Positions 9,327-17,578 are shown, numbered from the stretch's first letter. The stretch is DNA of 32,500 nt from an uncultured euryarchaeote (GCA_937876055.1 CALEIW010000150.1:1-32500); one strand, 5' to 3'. A program made the numbers and translations. Notes: generated by a model from the letters alone, not told the origin.

Positions 9327-10196
9327 TCAGAGTGGCGCAGCAACTGCCAATCCAGCGGCGATTAGAGTCTCTGCAATCAGGCTTGGACAAGACTCCACAT
9401 CGCCTTCGACCAATGTAATCTCCGAACCATCTTCGGCGATTATTGGGTCTGATAAATCTTGTAAAATTCTAATTCTCATCAAATCTCCACCAATGGTATC
9501 TGAAACACTAATTTCTTCGGGTGGATGAGGGTCAGCACCTGTCGCTCGATCAGGGAACCCATCCATTGCTCGAATCCGATCTTCCTCGTCAAATTCTGGA
9601 TCATCCCAAGTTTCGTTGGGTTCGGTCATAGGTGCTGGAGGTGGAGATTGTAGTTCTGGTTCTGGAGTAGGTTCAGTGAACTCGGTAAGAGAAGCATCTG
9701 GGCTAGGTGCCGGAGGCGAAGCGGAGTTAGTTCCTCCGTTACTTCCGTTGACTAATTCTTTCCAAGCGACATCGTGCTTGTATTTGTCAACCAAGTGACC
9801 CAGACTCTGATAGTAGGCCCTCTCGGTAGGGTCATGCCTCTCCCAATCGATTACGCTGAGGTGCTGCAAGGCGGCTGCGGCCTCTGCTCCTCCACCTTTC
9901 ATCAGATTGACTAAAACCGCGTGCTGGGTAAATGCGTTCAAGCGGATACGTGTTAGGTCGGTGACCAATGTTCTGACATTGCCGAGCCTACGAGTTTGCA
10001 ATTGCGCCTTTGCTGTCATTCCTTCGGATTGAACAGTCTCAGAGAGTTCGGCCTCCAAACTCGCGGTCAATTGGCCTACAGAAGCCCAGAAGTCCGGTAA
10101 TGGAAGTTCTACTGGGCCGGCAGATGACTTCTGCTTTCGAGCCACCTCAAAGAGGGCCTTTTCGACCGCCTGTAGTTGGTTTTTGCCTAACCTCAT
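9327..10196 (-). CDS. GINS-family replication protein (Gins51/Gins15-like)
   Basis: Probable archaeal GINS subunit, the MCM-helicase and GAN/RecJ accessory complex. The N-terminal half (about 1-150) is helical, and 'TRRLGNVRTLVTDLTRIRLNAFTQHAVL' resembles the GINS A-domain core helix. The C-terminal 50 residues ('MRIRILQDLSDPIIAEDGSEITLVEGDVESCP...LIAAGLAVAA') match the small beta-rich B domain (arginine-valine-leucine strand, then acidic 'EGDV', then 'LP..A..LI..G.A'). A-then-B order is the Gins51 (Sld5/Psf1-like) layout. Between them lies an unusually long Pro/Glu/Asp-rich linker of about 80 residues. ATG 10196 was chosen because GGAGG sits 8 nt upstream; ATG 10211 is also open. I found no Gins23 partner in the window. 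Confidence 0.7.
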   Translation of the reverse strand: MRLGKNQLQAVEKALFEVARKQKSSAGPVELPLPDFWASVGQLTASLEAELSETVQSEGMTAKAQLQTRRLGNVRTLVTDLTRIRLNAFTQHAVLVNLMKGGGAEAAAALQHLSVIDWERHDPTERAYYQSLGHLVDKYKHDVAWKELVNGSNGGTNSASPPAPSPDASLTEFTEPTPEPELQSPPPAPMTEPNETWDDPEFDEEDRIRAMDGFPDRATGADPHPPEEISVSDTIGGDLMRIRILQDLSDPIIAEDGSEITLVEGDVESCPSLIAETLIAAGLAVAAPL

Positions 10197-10342
10197 AGCC
10201 TCTGCCTCCATACTCCCGAAGCGGTTCGTATGGGAGCGTGCCGAGTCGCTAAATCAACCATTCCGTCAGACTCGCTGCTGAGGCCACATAGAGTGCGGTT
10301 CGAGCCGCTGGAATCAAGAGGGTATTGCGCCTCCGATATTGT

Positions 10343-10427
10343 GCAGGTGTACCCGAGTGGTCAAAGGGGGAGGGCTCAAGATCCTCTGCGTAGTGCTTCG
10401 CAGGTTCAAATCCTGCCGCCTGCACCA
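10343..10427 (+). tRNA. tRNA-Leu (anticodon CAA)
   Basis: Class-II tRNA with a long variable arm. Acceptor GCAGGTG (10343-10349) pairs with CGCCTGC (10417-10423), including one G-T pair. The D arm has CCC/GGG, and the anticodon stem GAGGG/TCCTC encloses loop CTCAAGA with anticodon CAA (10377-10379). The T arm is GCAGG-TTCAAAT-CCTGC. Discriminator A at 10424 fits archaeal leucine rather than serine tRNA. CCA is encoded in the genome (10425-10427). No intron interrupts the anticodon loop. Confidence 0.93.
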
Positions 10428-10429
10428 AC

Positions 10430-10672
10430 TTATTCCCACTTCTCTGTGAACTCCCAGTTGTAGGTATATTCGTTGAGAGAGAAAGCCTCGTTTTCTGTAC
10501 GCCACTTCTTCTCTTCCATTTCGGCTGCTAAGTTTTTGTTGTCTTCTTCTAGCCAAGTTAGCCATGCTTCAAGGCACCTAACTAACAAGTCTAGTATGTC
10601 GTCTTGTTTTCGTTCCATAATCAGATCGGAATCAACGTAACACAAACCTTCGGTCAACTCAGGGTATTTCAA
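10430..10672 (-). CDS. small acidic helical protein, unrecognised
   Basis: Possible 80-aa protein, Glu/Trp/Leu-rich and predicted helical ('LLVRCLEAWLTWLEEDNKNLAAEMEEKKW'), with no known motif. It would start at TTG 10672, overlapping the stop of the HAD phosphatase by 14 nt in a translational-coupling arrangement, or at ATG 10618 to give 62 aa. It ends 2 bp beyond the convergent tRNA-Leu CCA. Composition is protein-like rather than a shadow, since the opposite strand holds only non-coding sequence here. No clear ribosome-binding site is present, so the call is tentative. Confidence 0.45.
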   Translation of the reverse strand: MKYPELTEGLCYVDSDLIMERKQDDILDLLVRCLEAWLTWLEEDNKNLAAEMEEKKWRTENEAFSLNEYTYNWEFTEKWE

Positions 10673-11384
10673 CCGCTTGGATAAATTGCTTGAGGAATTC
10701 GATTGTTCCAGAAGTTCCTTTTTGTTGTGTAATAATATCCGCAGCCTCAGCTACTCCGTCATGTTCGTTATTGACCGCTACTGCAAATCCACACAACTCA
10801 AACATTGGAATATCATTAGCTGCATCGCCCACCGCGATAACCTTAGATGGGTCAATGCCTCTCTGTTCCAAGGCAAATTCAACACCTGTACTTTTGTCAA
10901 GCCCAGGAGTGCAAATATGGATTGCAAATCCGGTTGGCACAATCGATAATTCGTTATACTGAGAGCCTGCTATTGCATCTCGAATGGCCTCGTAATTATC
11001 AACTTCTTTCAAACACCATTCGGTTTCTCGCCAGCGGTTTGACTCGATTCCAGCAGGATCTAATCCATCTATTTGGCTGGCCAACCAATTCGCGGCCTCA
11101 CGTGTCCGCTCTCCATCTGCAAGAGCGCGAATAGGAAATCCGGCATGTGTGTCCCACACCATTCCCCCATTTTCTCCTACTACAAATCCGGACACAGCCA
11201 AGCTTTGCTGAATCGGAGTAACGTTGGGTAGAGTTCTCCCACTTGCAAGTGAGATAGTATATCCGAATTGTTCGATTTTTCTAATTAGAGGAATTAATTC
11301 TTCTTGGAAGCCTTCGATATCTAGTAAAGTTCCGTCAATATCGAAGATAATCATCTCGAAGTTGCTCAACTCGGGTAATTCCAC
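10659..11384 (-). CDS. HAD-superfamily phosphatase (archaeal phosphoglycolate phosphatase-like)
   Basis: Cof/SPP-type HAD hydrolase of about 241 aa. Motif I is FDIDGTL with the nucleophile Asp, motif II 'SLASGRT', motif III the Lys in 'LDKSTGV', motif IV 'GDAANDIPM'. The cap domain sits between motifs II and III. Size and motifs fit archaeal phosphoglycolate phosphatase (TA0175 type), with mannosyl-3-phosphoglycerate or sucrose-type phosphatases as alternatives; the substrate cannot be fixed by sequence alone. The start is GTG 11384, or ATG 11354 just before 'IIFDIDG', and no strong Shine-Dalgarno is visible. It is divergent from the metal ATPase with about 44 bp between them. Confidence 0.85.
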   Translation of the reverse strand: MELPELSNFEMIIFDIDGTLLDIEGFQEELIPLIRKIEQFGYTISLASGRTLPNVTPIQQSLAVSGFVVGENGGMVWDTHAGFPIRALADGERTREAANWLASQIDGLDPAGIESNRWRETEWCLKEVDNYEAIRDAIAGSQYNELSIVPTGFAIHICTPGLDKSTGVEFALEQRGIDPSKVIAVGDAANDIPMFELCGFAVAVNNEHDGVAEAADIITQQKGTSGTIEFLKQFIQAVEIP

Positions 11385-11428
11385 GTCGTTTCGGTTGGCT
11401 CAACATTGATGATTCCACCGTCGAAGCG

Positions 11429-14239
11429 TTGTCTTCTTCCCCTCAGGTTGATGTGTCTCCATCTCTTGCATCAATTGTGAATGAGGACGAGTTTCTCATC
11501 TTAGATGATGAGGACGATGATTCGACTCAGGCAAAGCCTGAGTCGCCGAAGCCATCTGAAGTTCAATCAGGAAGCGATAATTCAGCCACGATCGGTTCAC
11601 TAGGCAGTGCAATTTCTGGTATACAGGGATTGCTTGGTGAAGGAGTTAGTAAAATTCGTTCAAGTATTTCTGGTGCCGGTAAGAAAAAAATTGCAAAAGC
11701 AGAATCTGTAGAAGAATTGGTTCTTGATGATGGCTCTCTTGAGGAAGTTAGGCCAATTGCAGGAGAGGAAGCAGATTCTGCGGACTTGATGGAAGCCGAA
11801 TTAGTAGTCGACGGAGTTGAGCAATTCGAGTGGCAAATACGAGGTATGGATTGTCCGGATTGTGCAATGAAGGCCACCCGTGCAGTCAATCGATTACCAG
11901 GAACAACTGAAGTCGTAGTTTCGGCAACAGAAGGTAGCGTTAGAGTCAATCTTGATTTAGCTAGAGGAAGAATTTCAAGAGTCTCATCAGTTCTAGACAG
12001 CCTCGGCCACTCCCCCGATATTGAATGGCGTTTAGTTCAGGGAAAGACAGCAGGCGAAGTATCTAATCGGTTGGGAATCGATCGCAAGGGTCTACGAAAT
12101 GCCTTGCTTGAGGTTCCAGGAATTTTGAACGCTAGTCTCGACGATGGTCGAATCGAATTACAACGAGTTCCCACCGATTCGCTAAAGGTTGCTGAAATGA
12201 CCGAAGAAGGTCTACGCAGATTACTAGGAGAATATACCCTTGTAGAGTCGAAAAACAAGCGATTGCGGCCCGACCAGGTACAATTGATTGGTGCCGTAAT
12301 GACAATTCCACTATTGTTCGCTGTATTCGCAATTGAAATGGCAGAAATGCATTGGTGGGTTGCCGCTGCAATCACTGGTGTGGGGATTTTATTCGCTGGT
12401 ATGCCTATGTTTCAATCCGCAATCGCCAGTATACAAAACCGAGTATTAGGGTTCCAAGTTCTAACCTCTTTAGCGGTTCTTGGTGCGCTATACCTCAAGG
12501 AATGGCCTGAGGCTTTGATTGTAACAGGATTAGTCGCTCTTGCAGGGCATTTGGAAGAGAGCGCCCTAGTACGTGCCCGAGAAGCGATGCAAGGAGGCTT
12601 GGATAGACTTCCAAGGCGGGCTAGATTGGTGGCTGAAGGTCAGAATATCGACAACCCACATCATGATGAGTGGACTCCTGTTGCCGCCTTAGAACCCGGG
12701 GATATAGTAGAGGTTCGGTCTGGAGAAGTTGTGCCAGTTGATGGAACCGTGGTCGATGGCACAGGAGCAATCGACAAAGCCCCACTCACTGGAGAACCGA
12801 TGCCAGTTTCAGTAAGTTCTGGCTCATTTGTTGAAGCCGGTCTGACAATTACACGCGGTCCTCTGCATGTAAAGGCAGAGGCGACCGGCCAAGATACTCG
12901 ATTGGCCGACCTAATTGAATTAGTCAGGAAATACCGAGAACGACCCACAAGGACTCAAACAATAATCGAGAGATTCACAGCCATTTGGGTTCCGCTCGTG
13001 TTGGTGGGCTCAGCAATTTACGGAGCGATTACTGGGGATATAGTAGGAATGCTAGTTCTATGGGTTGTATCATGTCCATGTTCGCTTCTTTTAGCGGCTC
13101 CTGTTCCACATGCTACGGCCCTATCTAGTGCCTCAGCAATAGGGTTAGTCGCCCGTGGAGGAGATGTGATTGAGGCAGCCGCTGGGATTGAGTTAGCACT
13201 TCTTGACAAGACTGGAACACTTACCAGCGGCCGCCCTAGATTGGTTTCAATCGCAGTAGCCGGTGATGAGACAGAAGAGAGTGCACTACGAATTGCTGCG
13301 GGACTTGAACAGCGTAGCAATCACCCGTACGCGACTACAATAATCGAGGCGGCAACTGAGCGTAGTAAGGCGATTACGAAAATTACTGAAATCGAAGATG
13401 GCGATGCTGGAGTTAGAGGCTCTATGCGTGGATTATCTGTTATTCTTGGCCGAGCTGACTGGCTAATGTCGGAGGGTATCAAGATACCATATGAAATCGA
13501 TTCTGCTCTTGCAGATAGCCGTCATGCTGGCTATGGAGCCAGTGTATTGGCGATTGACGGCGAGGCGGTTGCAGCATTCACATTCGCCCACGATGATGCG
13601 CGAGAAGGCGTTCACGAAATGGTAGAGAAATTACAGCAACAGGGAATCAGTGTTGAGATACTTAGTGGCGACGAGCAAGCATCGGTGGAGGCCTTTGCAG
13701 AAAGACTAGGAATTAATCCAGAAATTTGTCGCGGTAATGTTGATCCTGAAGGTAAGGCTTCATGGGTTGCAGAGCGAGCAAAACTGAGTCGTACTCTGAT
13801 GGCTGGAGATGGATTCAATGATTCTGGAGCGCTTGCTGCAGCAGATATTGGAGTCGCGGTGGGAAGTGGAGAACAGGTAAATTTGGACGCTGCAGATGTT
13901 CTAATTCCAGGAGAAGACCCTAGAGCCCTAGCAAATCTCATTCAACTATCAAAGAGAACTCGACGTGTAGTCAATGCCAATATTGCAGTATCAGTACTGG
14001 TTACATTGGTGCTAATCATCACCGCTTTAGCCGGAATCAACACTAGTATTGCAGCAGGAATAGCAATCCACGAAGCCAGTGTGTTCCTAATCATACTCAA
14101 TGGGATGTTTGTAGCTGGCGCGGGAGGAAGGAGAATCGGTGTTTTACTCGACCTAGCAAAAGATTTGCTGCTTGATATTCGCGAGGCCTTTGGGGTGCTA
14201 TTTTCCGGCGGAGAAGGAAGCCCACCATCGACCGCTTGA
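11429..14239 (+). CDS. heavy-metal translocating P1B-type ATPase
   Basis: Membrane pump exporting soft or transition metal ions, about 936 aa. An acidic Ser/Asp-rich tail (about 1-125) precedes an HMA domain with GMDCPDC (C142, C145). A second HMA-like fold without cysteines follows (about 215-270). Eight hydrophobic segments lie near 285-305, 308-332, 340-358, 360-378, 515-535, 538-560, 846-870 and 875-898. The ion-site motif is CPC (C549-C551), the actuator TGEP, phosphorylation site DKTGTLT (D593), 'SNHPYA' the HP motif, and the hinge GDGFND (D794, D798). CPC is compatible with Cu or Zn/Cd/Pb transport; the 'SCPCSLLLAAPVP' context leans to the Zn/Cd/Pb type (inference). The start is TTG 11429; the first internal ATG would remove the acidic tail. 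Confidence 0.93.
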   Translation: MSSSPQVDVSPSLASIVNEDEFLILDDEDDDSTQAKPESPKPSEVQSGSDNSATIGSLGSAISGIQGLLGEGVSKIRSSISGAGKKKIAKAESVEELVLDDGSLEEVRPIAGEEADSADLMEAELVVDGVEQFEWQIRGMDCPDCAMKATRAVNRLPGTTEVVVSATEGSVRVNLDLARGRISRVSSVLDSLGHSPDIEWRLVQGKTAGEVSNRLGIDRKGLRNALLEVPGILNASLDDGRIELQRVPTDSLKVAEMTEEGLRRLLGEYTLVESKNKRLRPDQVQLIGAVMTIPLLFAVFAIEMAEMHWWVAAAITGVGILFAGMPMFQSAIASIQNRVLGFQVLTSLAVLGALYLKEWPEALIVTGLVALAGHLEESALVRAREAMQGGLDRLPRRARLVAEGQNIDNPHHDEWTPVAALEPGDIVEVRSGEVVPVDGTVVDGTGAIDKAPLTGEPMPVSVSSGSFVEAGLTITRGPLHVKAEATGQDTRLADLIELVRKYRERPTRTQTIIERFTAIWVPLVLVGSAIYGAITGDIVGMLVLWVVSCPCSLLLAAPVPHATALSSASAIGLVARGGDVIEAAAGIELALLDKTGTLTSGRPRLVSIAVAGDETEESALRIAAGLEQRSNHPYATTIIEAATERSKAITKITEIEDGDAGVRGSMRGLSVILGRADWLMSEGIKIPYEIDSALADSRHAGYGASVLAIDGEAVAAFTFAHDDAREGVHEMVEKLQQQGISVEILSGDEQASVEAFAERLGINPEICRGNVDPEGKASWVAERAKLSRTLMAGDGFNDSGALAAADIGVAVGSGEQVNLDAADVLIPGEDPRALANLIQLSKRTRRVVNANIAVSVLVTLVLIITALAGINTSIAAGIAIHEASVFLIILNGMFVAGAGGRRIGVLLDLAKDLLLDIREAFGVLFSGGEGSPPSTA

Positions 14240-14266
14240 TTAACCGAAACTTGGGAGCATGGAATA

Positions 14267-14656
14267 ATGGACAAGGTCGAGATAGAGTCGAAACACGCTC
14301 CTCCACTCGCCGAATGCGCTCACTGCGAGCACATGTTGCCGCCTGGGCTAGGCGAGATTGAGTGCGAGGTTTGTGGTGCTGTATGCAAGGTCAGCCATCA
14401 GCCAACAATTGACGCACTCAAAGAGGAGAAGGTACCTTGTCCTCACTGTCACACTATTCTAGTCGCTGGCACTGATGAGCGCCCAATCGAATTAACCTGC
14501 GGCGCCTGTTCTGGTGGCTTCACATTGACTGAGAAAGTGGTCAAGGTAGAGATAGAATGTCCCGGCTGTGATCGAACACTTCGAATACGCCCTAAACCCG
14601 GAAAGAGACAACTCACTTGCCCAGCCTGTGAGACAGGATTTAACGTCACTTTCTGA
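14267..14656 (+). CDS. triple zinc-ribbon protein
   Basis: A 129-aa protein made almost wholly of three successive zinc ribbons: C17/C20 with C33/C36, C58/C61 with C78/C81, and C98/C101 with C118/C121, each pair CxxC and the pairs 12-16 residues apart. An extra cysteine is at C40. Expected to bind three Zn(II); partners (nucleic acid or protein) are unknown. Ribbons 2 and 3 share the pattern 'CPxC...LxCxxC...F.(V)T' and look like a duplication. It begins 27 nt after the metal ATPase with GGGAG about 10 nt before ATG, so co-transcription is likely. A metal-buffering or regulatory role is possible but unproven. No signal peptide or membrane segment is seen. Confidence 0.82.
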   Translation: MDKVEIESKHAPPLAECAHCEHMLPPGLGEIECEVCGAVCKVSHQPTIDALKEEKVPCPHCHTILVAGTDERPIELTCGACSGGFTLTEKVVKVEIECPGCDRTLRIRPKPGKRQLTCPACETGFNVTF

Positions 14657-14692
14657 TTGAAACTGGCAATTTCCTCAAGCCTATCGAAATTG

Positions 14693-14738
14693 CAGCCTAC
14701 GGCTGTTTCTGACCCTGCGCTCTCAAATAGGGGTCAGA
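14693..14738. terminator. two hairpins between zinc-ribbon and coiled-coil genes
   Basis: Two inverted repeats occupy the roughly 100-bp gap. CAGCC-TAC-GGCTG at 14693-14705 is followed by TTTCT, as in a short terminator. TCTGACCC (14708-14715) is repeated inverted as GGGTCAGA (14731-14738) across a 15-nt loop. The second ends about 25 nt before the coiled-coil start codon and could be an operator or leader structure instead. Confidence 0.4.
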
Positions 14739-14762
14739 TACCGTCCAAATGGGGATGGGAAG

Positions 14763-15863
14763 TTGAGCGAGAGCAAGTCTCCTGCCGATAATGACGCCGA
14801 AGGCGTCGATGAATTAGCGGCTCTCAGAGAGGCCCATGTCCGTTCCGCTGCCTCTGCAATCGATACACTGGGCCGCGCTCGTGACCGTTTGGACGATGAG
14901 AGCAAGTTACGCTCAGCAATGCGAAGAGAGCGCAGAAGGCGAGTCGCAGAAATGGGAGAAAGAGTCGAAGGAATGCGAGGAGCCCTTCGCAAGGCCAATG
15001 ATATCCTGTTTGAAGAGGAATTACATCGAATCGAAGCCGATATGAGGGCAGAACTGGAAGTCGAGATGGAACGTCTCGAAACCGAGGCTCTTGAGCGAGA
15101 AGAGCGACTTCTAAGAGAAGAAATGCTACACAGGCTACGTCGAGAAGAAAATCGGCTTCGTGAACAATTAGATCTAGAGCGTGACCGAAGGATAGAGGAA
15201 CACACTGGAAAACTTCGAGAACGCTTGAAGGGAGAGATGGAAACTGAATTTGAGCGACGCAAAGCCTTCCTCAATGACCGCCTCGAATTAGAGGCGGCTC
15301 AAGATATGGAAAGGATGGAGCGTCGGGTTGAGATGGACCTTAGGGAAGCATCTGAGTCCAAGGTCCATCGTCAGGTTGAATCATATCGGCTTGAGCAAGA
15401 AATTGCTATGCGAGACAGATTAGCAAAGACTCGAAAGGAGAGAGAGAAGGAACTCGAAAAGCAACTTGCTAGTGAAACTAAGTCTCTCGAAAAGGGTATG
15501 ATTGCTGATGTTGATGTCCGACTTAAATCACTAGAAGAAGAAGCTGAAGCAGGTCTTCTAGCCGAGTTAGACCGCTGGTTTGCCGCAGAGCGAGAGACAA
15601 TGGAAGCAGCATTGTTACTCAAGCGTCAAGAGATGGCATTAGAGAAAGAAGTCGAGATGGAACAAAAGTTGGCCGAGACTCGTAAAGAGCGAGAGAAGCA
15701 GTTGTTTGAGAAATTGGAGAATCAATTCGCCAAGCGGGAGGATCTCTCAAAGAAGGAAATCAAGGAGATGCTGAAAGCGCTTGAATCTGAATTGAAGGTA
15801 AAGTGGGAATCAATACTCGTCGAGGCACGTCAAAGTGCTTTGGAAAGGTCCAACGGTAACTGA
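14763..15863 (+). CDS. long coiled-coil protein, function unknown
   Basis: A 366-aa soluble protein, extremely rich in Glu, Arg, Lys and Leu. Residues about 30-355 read as almost continuous heptad-like helix with recurring 'EREE', 'RKEREK' and 'ALEREERL' patterns. Two similar segments, 'LAKTRKEREKELEKQLASE' and 'LAETRKEREKQLFEKLENQ', suggest an internal duplication. There is no enzyme motif, signal or membrane span. It superficially resembles structural or scaffold coiled coils and V-type ATPase E/G stalk subunits, but is too long and unpartnered for the latter. The start is TTG 14763 with GGGA a few bases upstream. It is convergent with a ParA-type ATPase, leaving about 50 bp between the stops. 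Confidence 0.8.
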   Translation: MSESKSPADNDAEGVDELAALREAHVRSAASAIDTLGRARDRLDDESKLRSAMRRERRRRVAEMGERVEGMRGALRKANDILFEEELHRIEADMRAELEVEMERLETEALEREERLLREEMLHRLRREENRLREQLDLERDRRIEEHTGKLRERLKGEMETEFERRKAFLNDRLELEAAQDMERMERRVEMDLREASESKVHRQVESYRLEQEIAMRDRLAKTRKEREKELEKQLASETKSLEKGMIADVDVRLKSLEEEAEAGLLAELDRWFAAERETMEAALLLKRQEMALEKEVEMEQKLAETRKEREKQLFEKLENQFAKREDLSKKEIKEMLKALESELKVKWESILVEARQSALERSNGN

Positions 15864-15917
15864 TATATTTTGTTATCAGTGCCTAAAAGAATCTCAATAC
15901 AAAGAAATTTGGGCGAT

Positions 15918-16826
15918 TCAAGGTGATTCCTGAATACGATTGATACGTTTGCTCGCCTCTTGGGCCAACTCCCAGTAAGCAGTACTTCCTGGATTCGACT
16001 TATTCGGTTTCTGACCGATAACAATGGGTGCTCCATCTAGAGGGGATTCGGCGATTGCTACAAGTCGAGGAATTTCAGTCTCGAATAATCTGTCTCCGAA
16101 ATGTTTGCGAGCCTGTTCTGCAACAGTTCCTGACAATTTACTTCTCTGAACCATAGTCAATGTAATTCCGAATAATCTTAGATTTGGATTCACGGCTTGT
16201 TGTACATCACTTACAGTATTCATCAGTTGACTCATATTTTCCAGAGCATAGAATTCAGCCTGCACAGGAATTAGGACCCAATTTGAAGCAACTAATGCGT
16301 TCACCGTAAGTAATCCTAGTGAGGCTGGAGTGTCTATGATTACTACATCAAAATGGCCTACTGCGCCTTGAATCGCTCTCTGTAAACGATTCTCTCGCCC
16401 AATTCTTGTTGCTAAATCAATTTCAATTCCAGCCAAATCTAAATCCGCTGGAAGTAACCAGAGATTGTCTATTTCCAATCCCTTTGGAGGCCCTCTTTTC
16501 CGTTCTGGATTTTGTCGAACAAATGCTTCCTTCATCGACTTTGTAAGTTGCTTTGGACCGATGATACATTCCTCAATCCTGACTTCTGGACCATCAATTC
16601 CAGCTTTGAATAACTCATTCATAGTCGCCCCGAGTGATTTTTTATCGACACCAAAAGTGGTAGCAATGTTTCCTTTTGGATCGAGATCAATCATCAGAAT
16701 TTTGCGAGGTTCAATTCCAAATTCCTCGTTACCCATAGCAAGGGCAGCACCTAAATTGACTGCGGTGGTAGTCTTACCACACCCTCCTTTATGATTGACA
16801 ACTGCAATCACCACAGGTCCAGCCAT
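15918..16826 (-). CDS. ParA/Soj-family ATPase
   Basis: A 302-aa SIMIBI ATPase with the deviant Walker A KGGCGKTT near the N-terminus, the switch-I 'DLDPKGNIATTFG' and Walker B 'VVIIDTPASLG'. 'VLIPVQAEFYALENMSQLMNTV' and 'GITLTMVQRSKLSGTVAEQARKHFG' are typical of chromosomal ParA/Soj. Such proteins dimerise on DNA with ATP and position chromosomes, plasmids or protein arrays. No ParB or centromere-like repeat is visible, so the cargo is unknown. An insertion of about 30 residues between switch I and the 'LLPADLDLAGIEIDLA' segment, with 'PERKRGPPKG', is notable. It follows the YczE-like gene by 26 nt on the same strand. Confidence 0.9.
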   Translation of the reverse strand: MAGPVVIAVVNHKGGCGKTTTAVNLGAALAMGNEEFGIEPRKILMIDLDPKGNIATTFGVDKKSLGATMNELFKAGIDGPEVRIEECIIGPKQLTKSMKEAFVRQNPERKRGPPKGLEIDNLWLLPADLDLAGIEIDLATRIGRENRLQRAIQGAVGHFDVVIIDTPASLGLLTVNALVASNWVLIPVQAEFYALENMSQLMNTVSDVQQAVNPNLRLFGITLTMVQRSKLSGTVAEQARKHFGDRLFETEIPRLVAIAESPLDGAPIVIGQKPNKSNPGSTAYWELAQEASKRINRIQESP

Positions 16827-16852
16827 ACGGCTCGGCTTGACCCTTCAGCCTA

Positions 16853-17527
16853 TCAGTCATCGCTTGGCTCACCGAGCCTACCTGCCATATTCAGACAGAT
16901 TGCGACACACGGACCGATAAGAATCGCGAATAGAATAGTACCAATACCAAACTTACCCCCTAAGGTCCATCCAATCGCGATAACGAATATTTCTATCCCA
17001 CTACGGATTCTTCCTATCGGAATTCCAGTCACTTTGGTCAAACCAGTCATCGTACCGTCTCTTGGACCTGGTCCTAGGTTTGCGGTGAGGTATAGACCGC
17101 TTCCAATAGCGACCAGAACTATACCAACAAGAACCTGAATAATTTGTAATGAAAACGCCTCTGGTGTTGGTAAAATAGGCAGTAAAAACTCGATAGTTGC
17201 TGCGATTAAGATTGCATTCAAAATGGTTCCAATTCCAGGTTTTTCTCTCAATGGAATCCATAATAGTAAGACCATGAAACTAACAAAAAATGTTGATTCT
17301 CCAATCGACCATCCTAGATTTTTTGCAATTCCCTCAGCTAAAACCGTCCATGGAGTATTCCCCAGTCGTGCTGAGATAAGGACAGCATCCCCTGCTCCAA
17401 AAATAATCAGTCCCACGATTAGTAAAATCATGGTGGAAAAGCGTGGCTTTAGCGTCCAAGGGTCGTCAGCGCTCCACCAAGTCGTAGGGACATTCTTCGC
17501 CGGTCGAAGAAACTCCATCAACCCCAT
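16853..17527 (-). CDS. YczE/YyaS/YitT-family membrane protein
   Basis: Integral membrane protein of 224 aa with about five hydrophobic segments ('MILLIVGLIIFGAGDAVLI', 'STFFVSFMVLLLWIPL', 'ILNAILIAATIEFLLPIL', 'IIQVLVGIVLVAIGSGLYLT', 'EIFVIAIGWTLGG', 'ILFAILIGPCVAICLN'). The recurring 'LGxxPW' and 'LGPGPRDGTMTGL' signatures are those of YczE/YitT-like proteins, whose transport or regulatory function is not settled. The N-terminal 30 residues are cytosolic. ATG 17527 is the only sensible start. It is in line with the ParA gene and likely shares a transcript; a functional link is not evident. Confidence 0.75.
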   Translation of the reverse strand: MGLMEFLRPAKNVPTTWWSADDPWTLKPRFSTMILLIVGLIIFGAGDAVLISARLGNTPWTVLAEGIAKNLGWSIGESTFFVSFMVLLLWIPLREKPGIGTILNAILIAATIEFLLPILPTPEAFSLQIIQVLVGIVLVAIGSGLYLTANLGPGPRDGTMTGLTKVTGIPIGRIRSGIEIFVIAIGWTLGGKFGIGTILFAILIGPCVAICLNMAGRLGEPSDD

Positions 17528-17578
17528 CCGACAAAGCGAAGCCTAAGGAGTTCATAATCACAGGCGGCGATTAGCCGA

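Noticed and set aside
10230-10463. Plus-strand 77-aa ORF
   Set aside because: It runs through the tRNA-Leu gene and has no family-like sequence or ribosome-binding site.
14723-15274. Minus-strand Ser/Arg-rich ORF resembling an SR protein
   Set aside because: It is the antisense shadow of the Glu/Arg-rich coiled-coil gene; GAG/GAA/CGA codons read backwards as Ser/Arg. No start signal.
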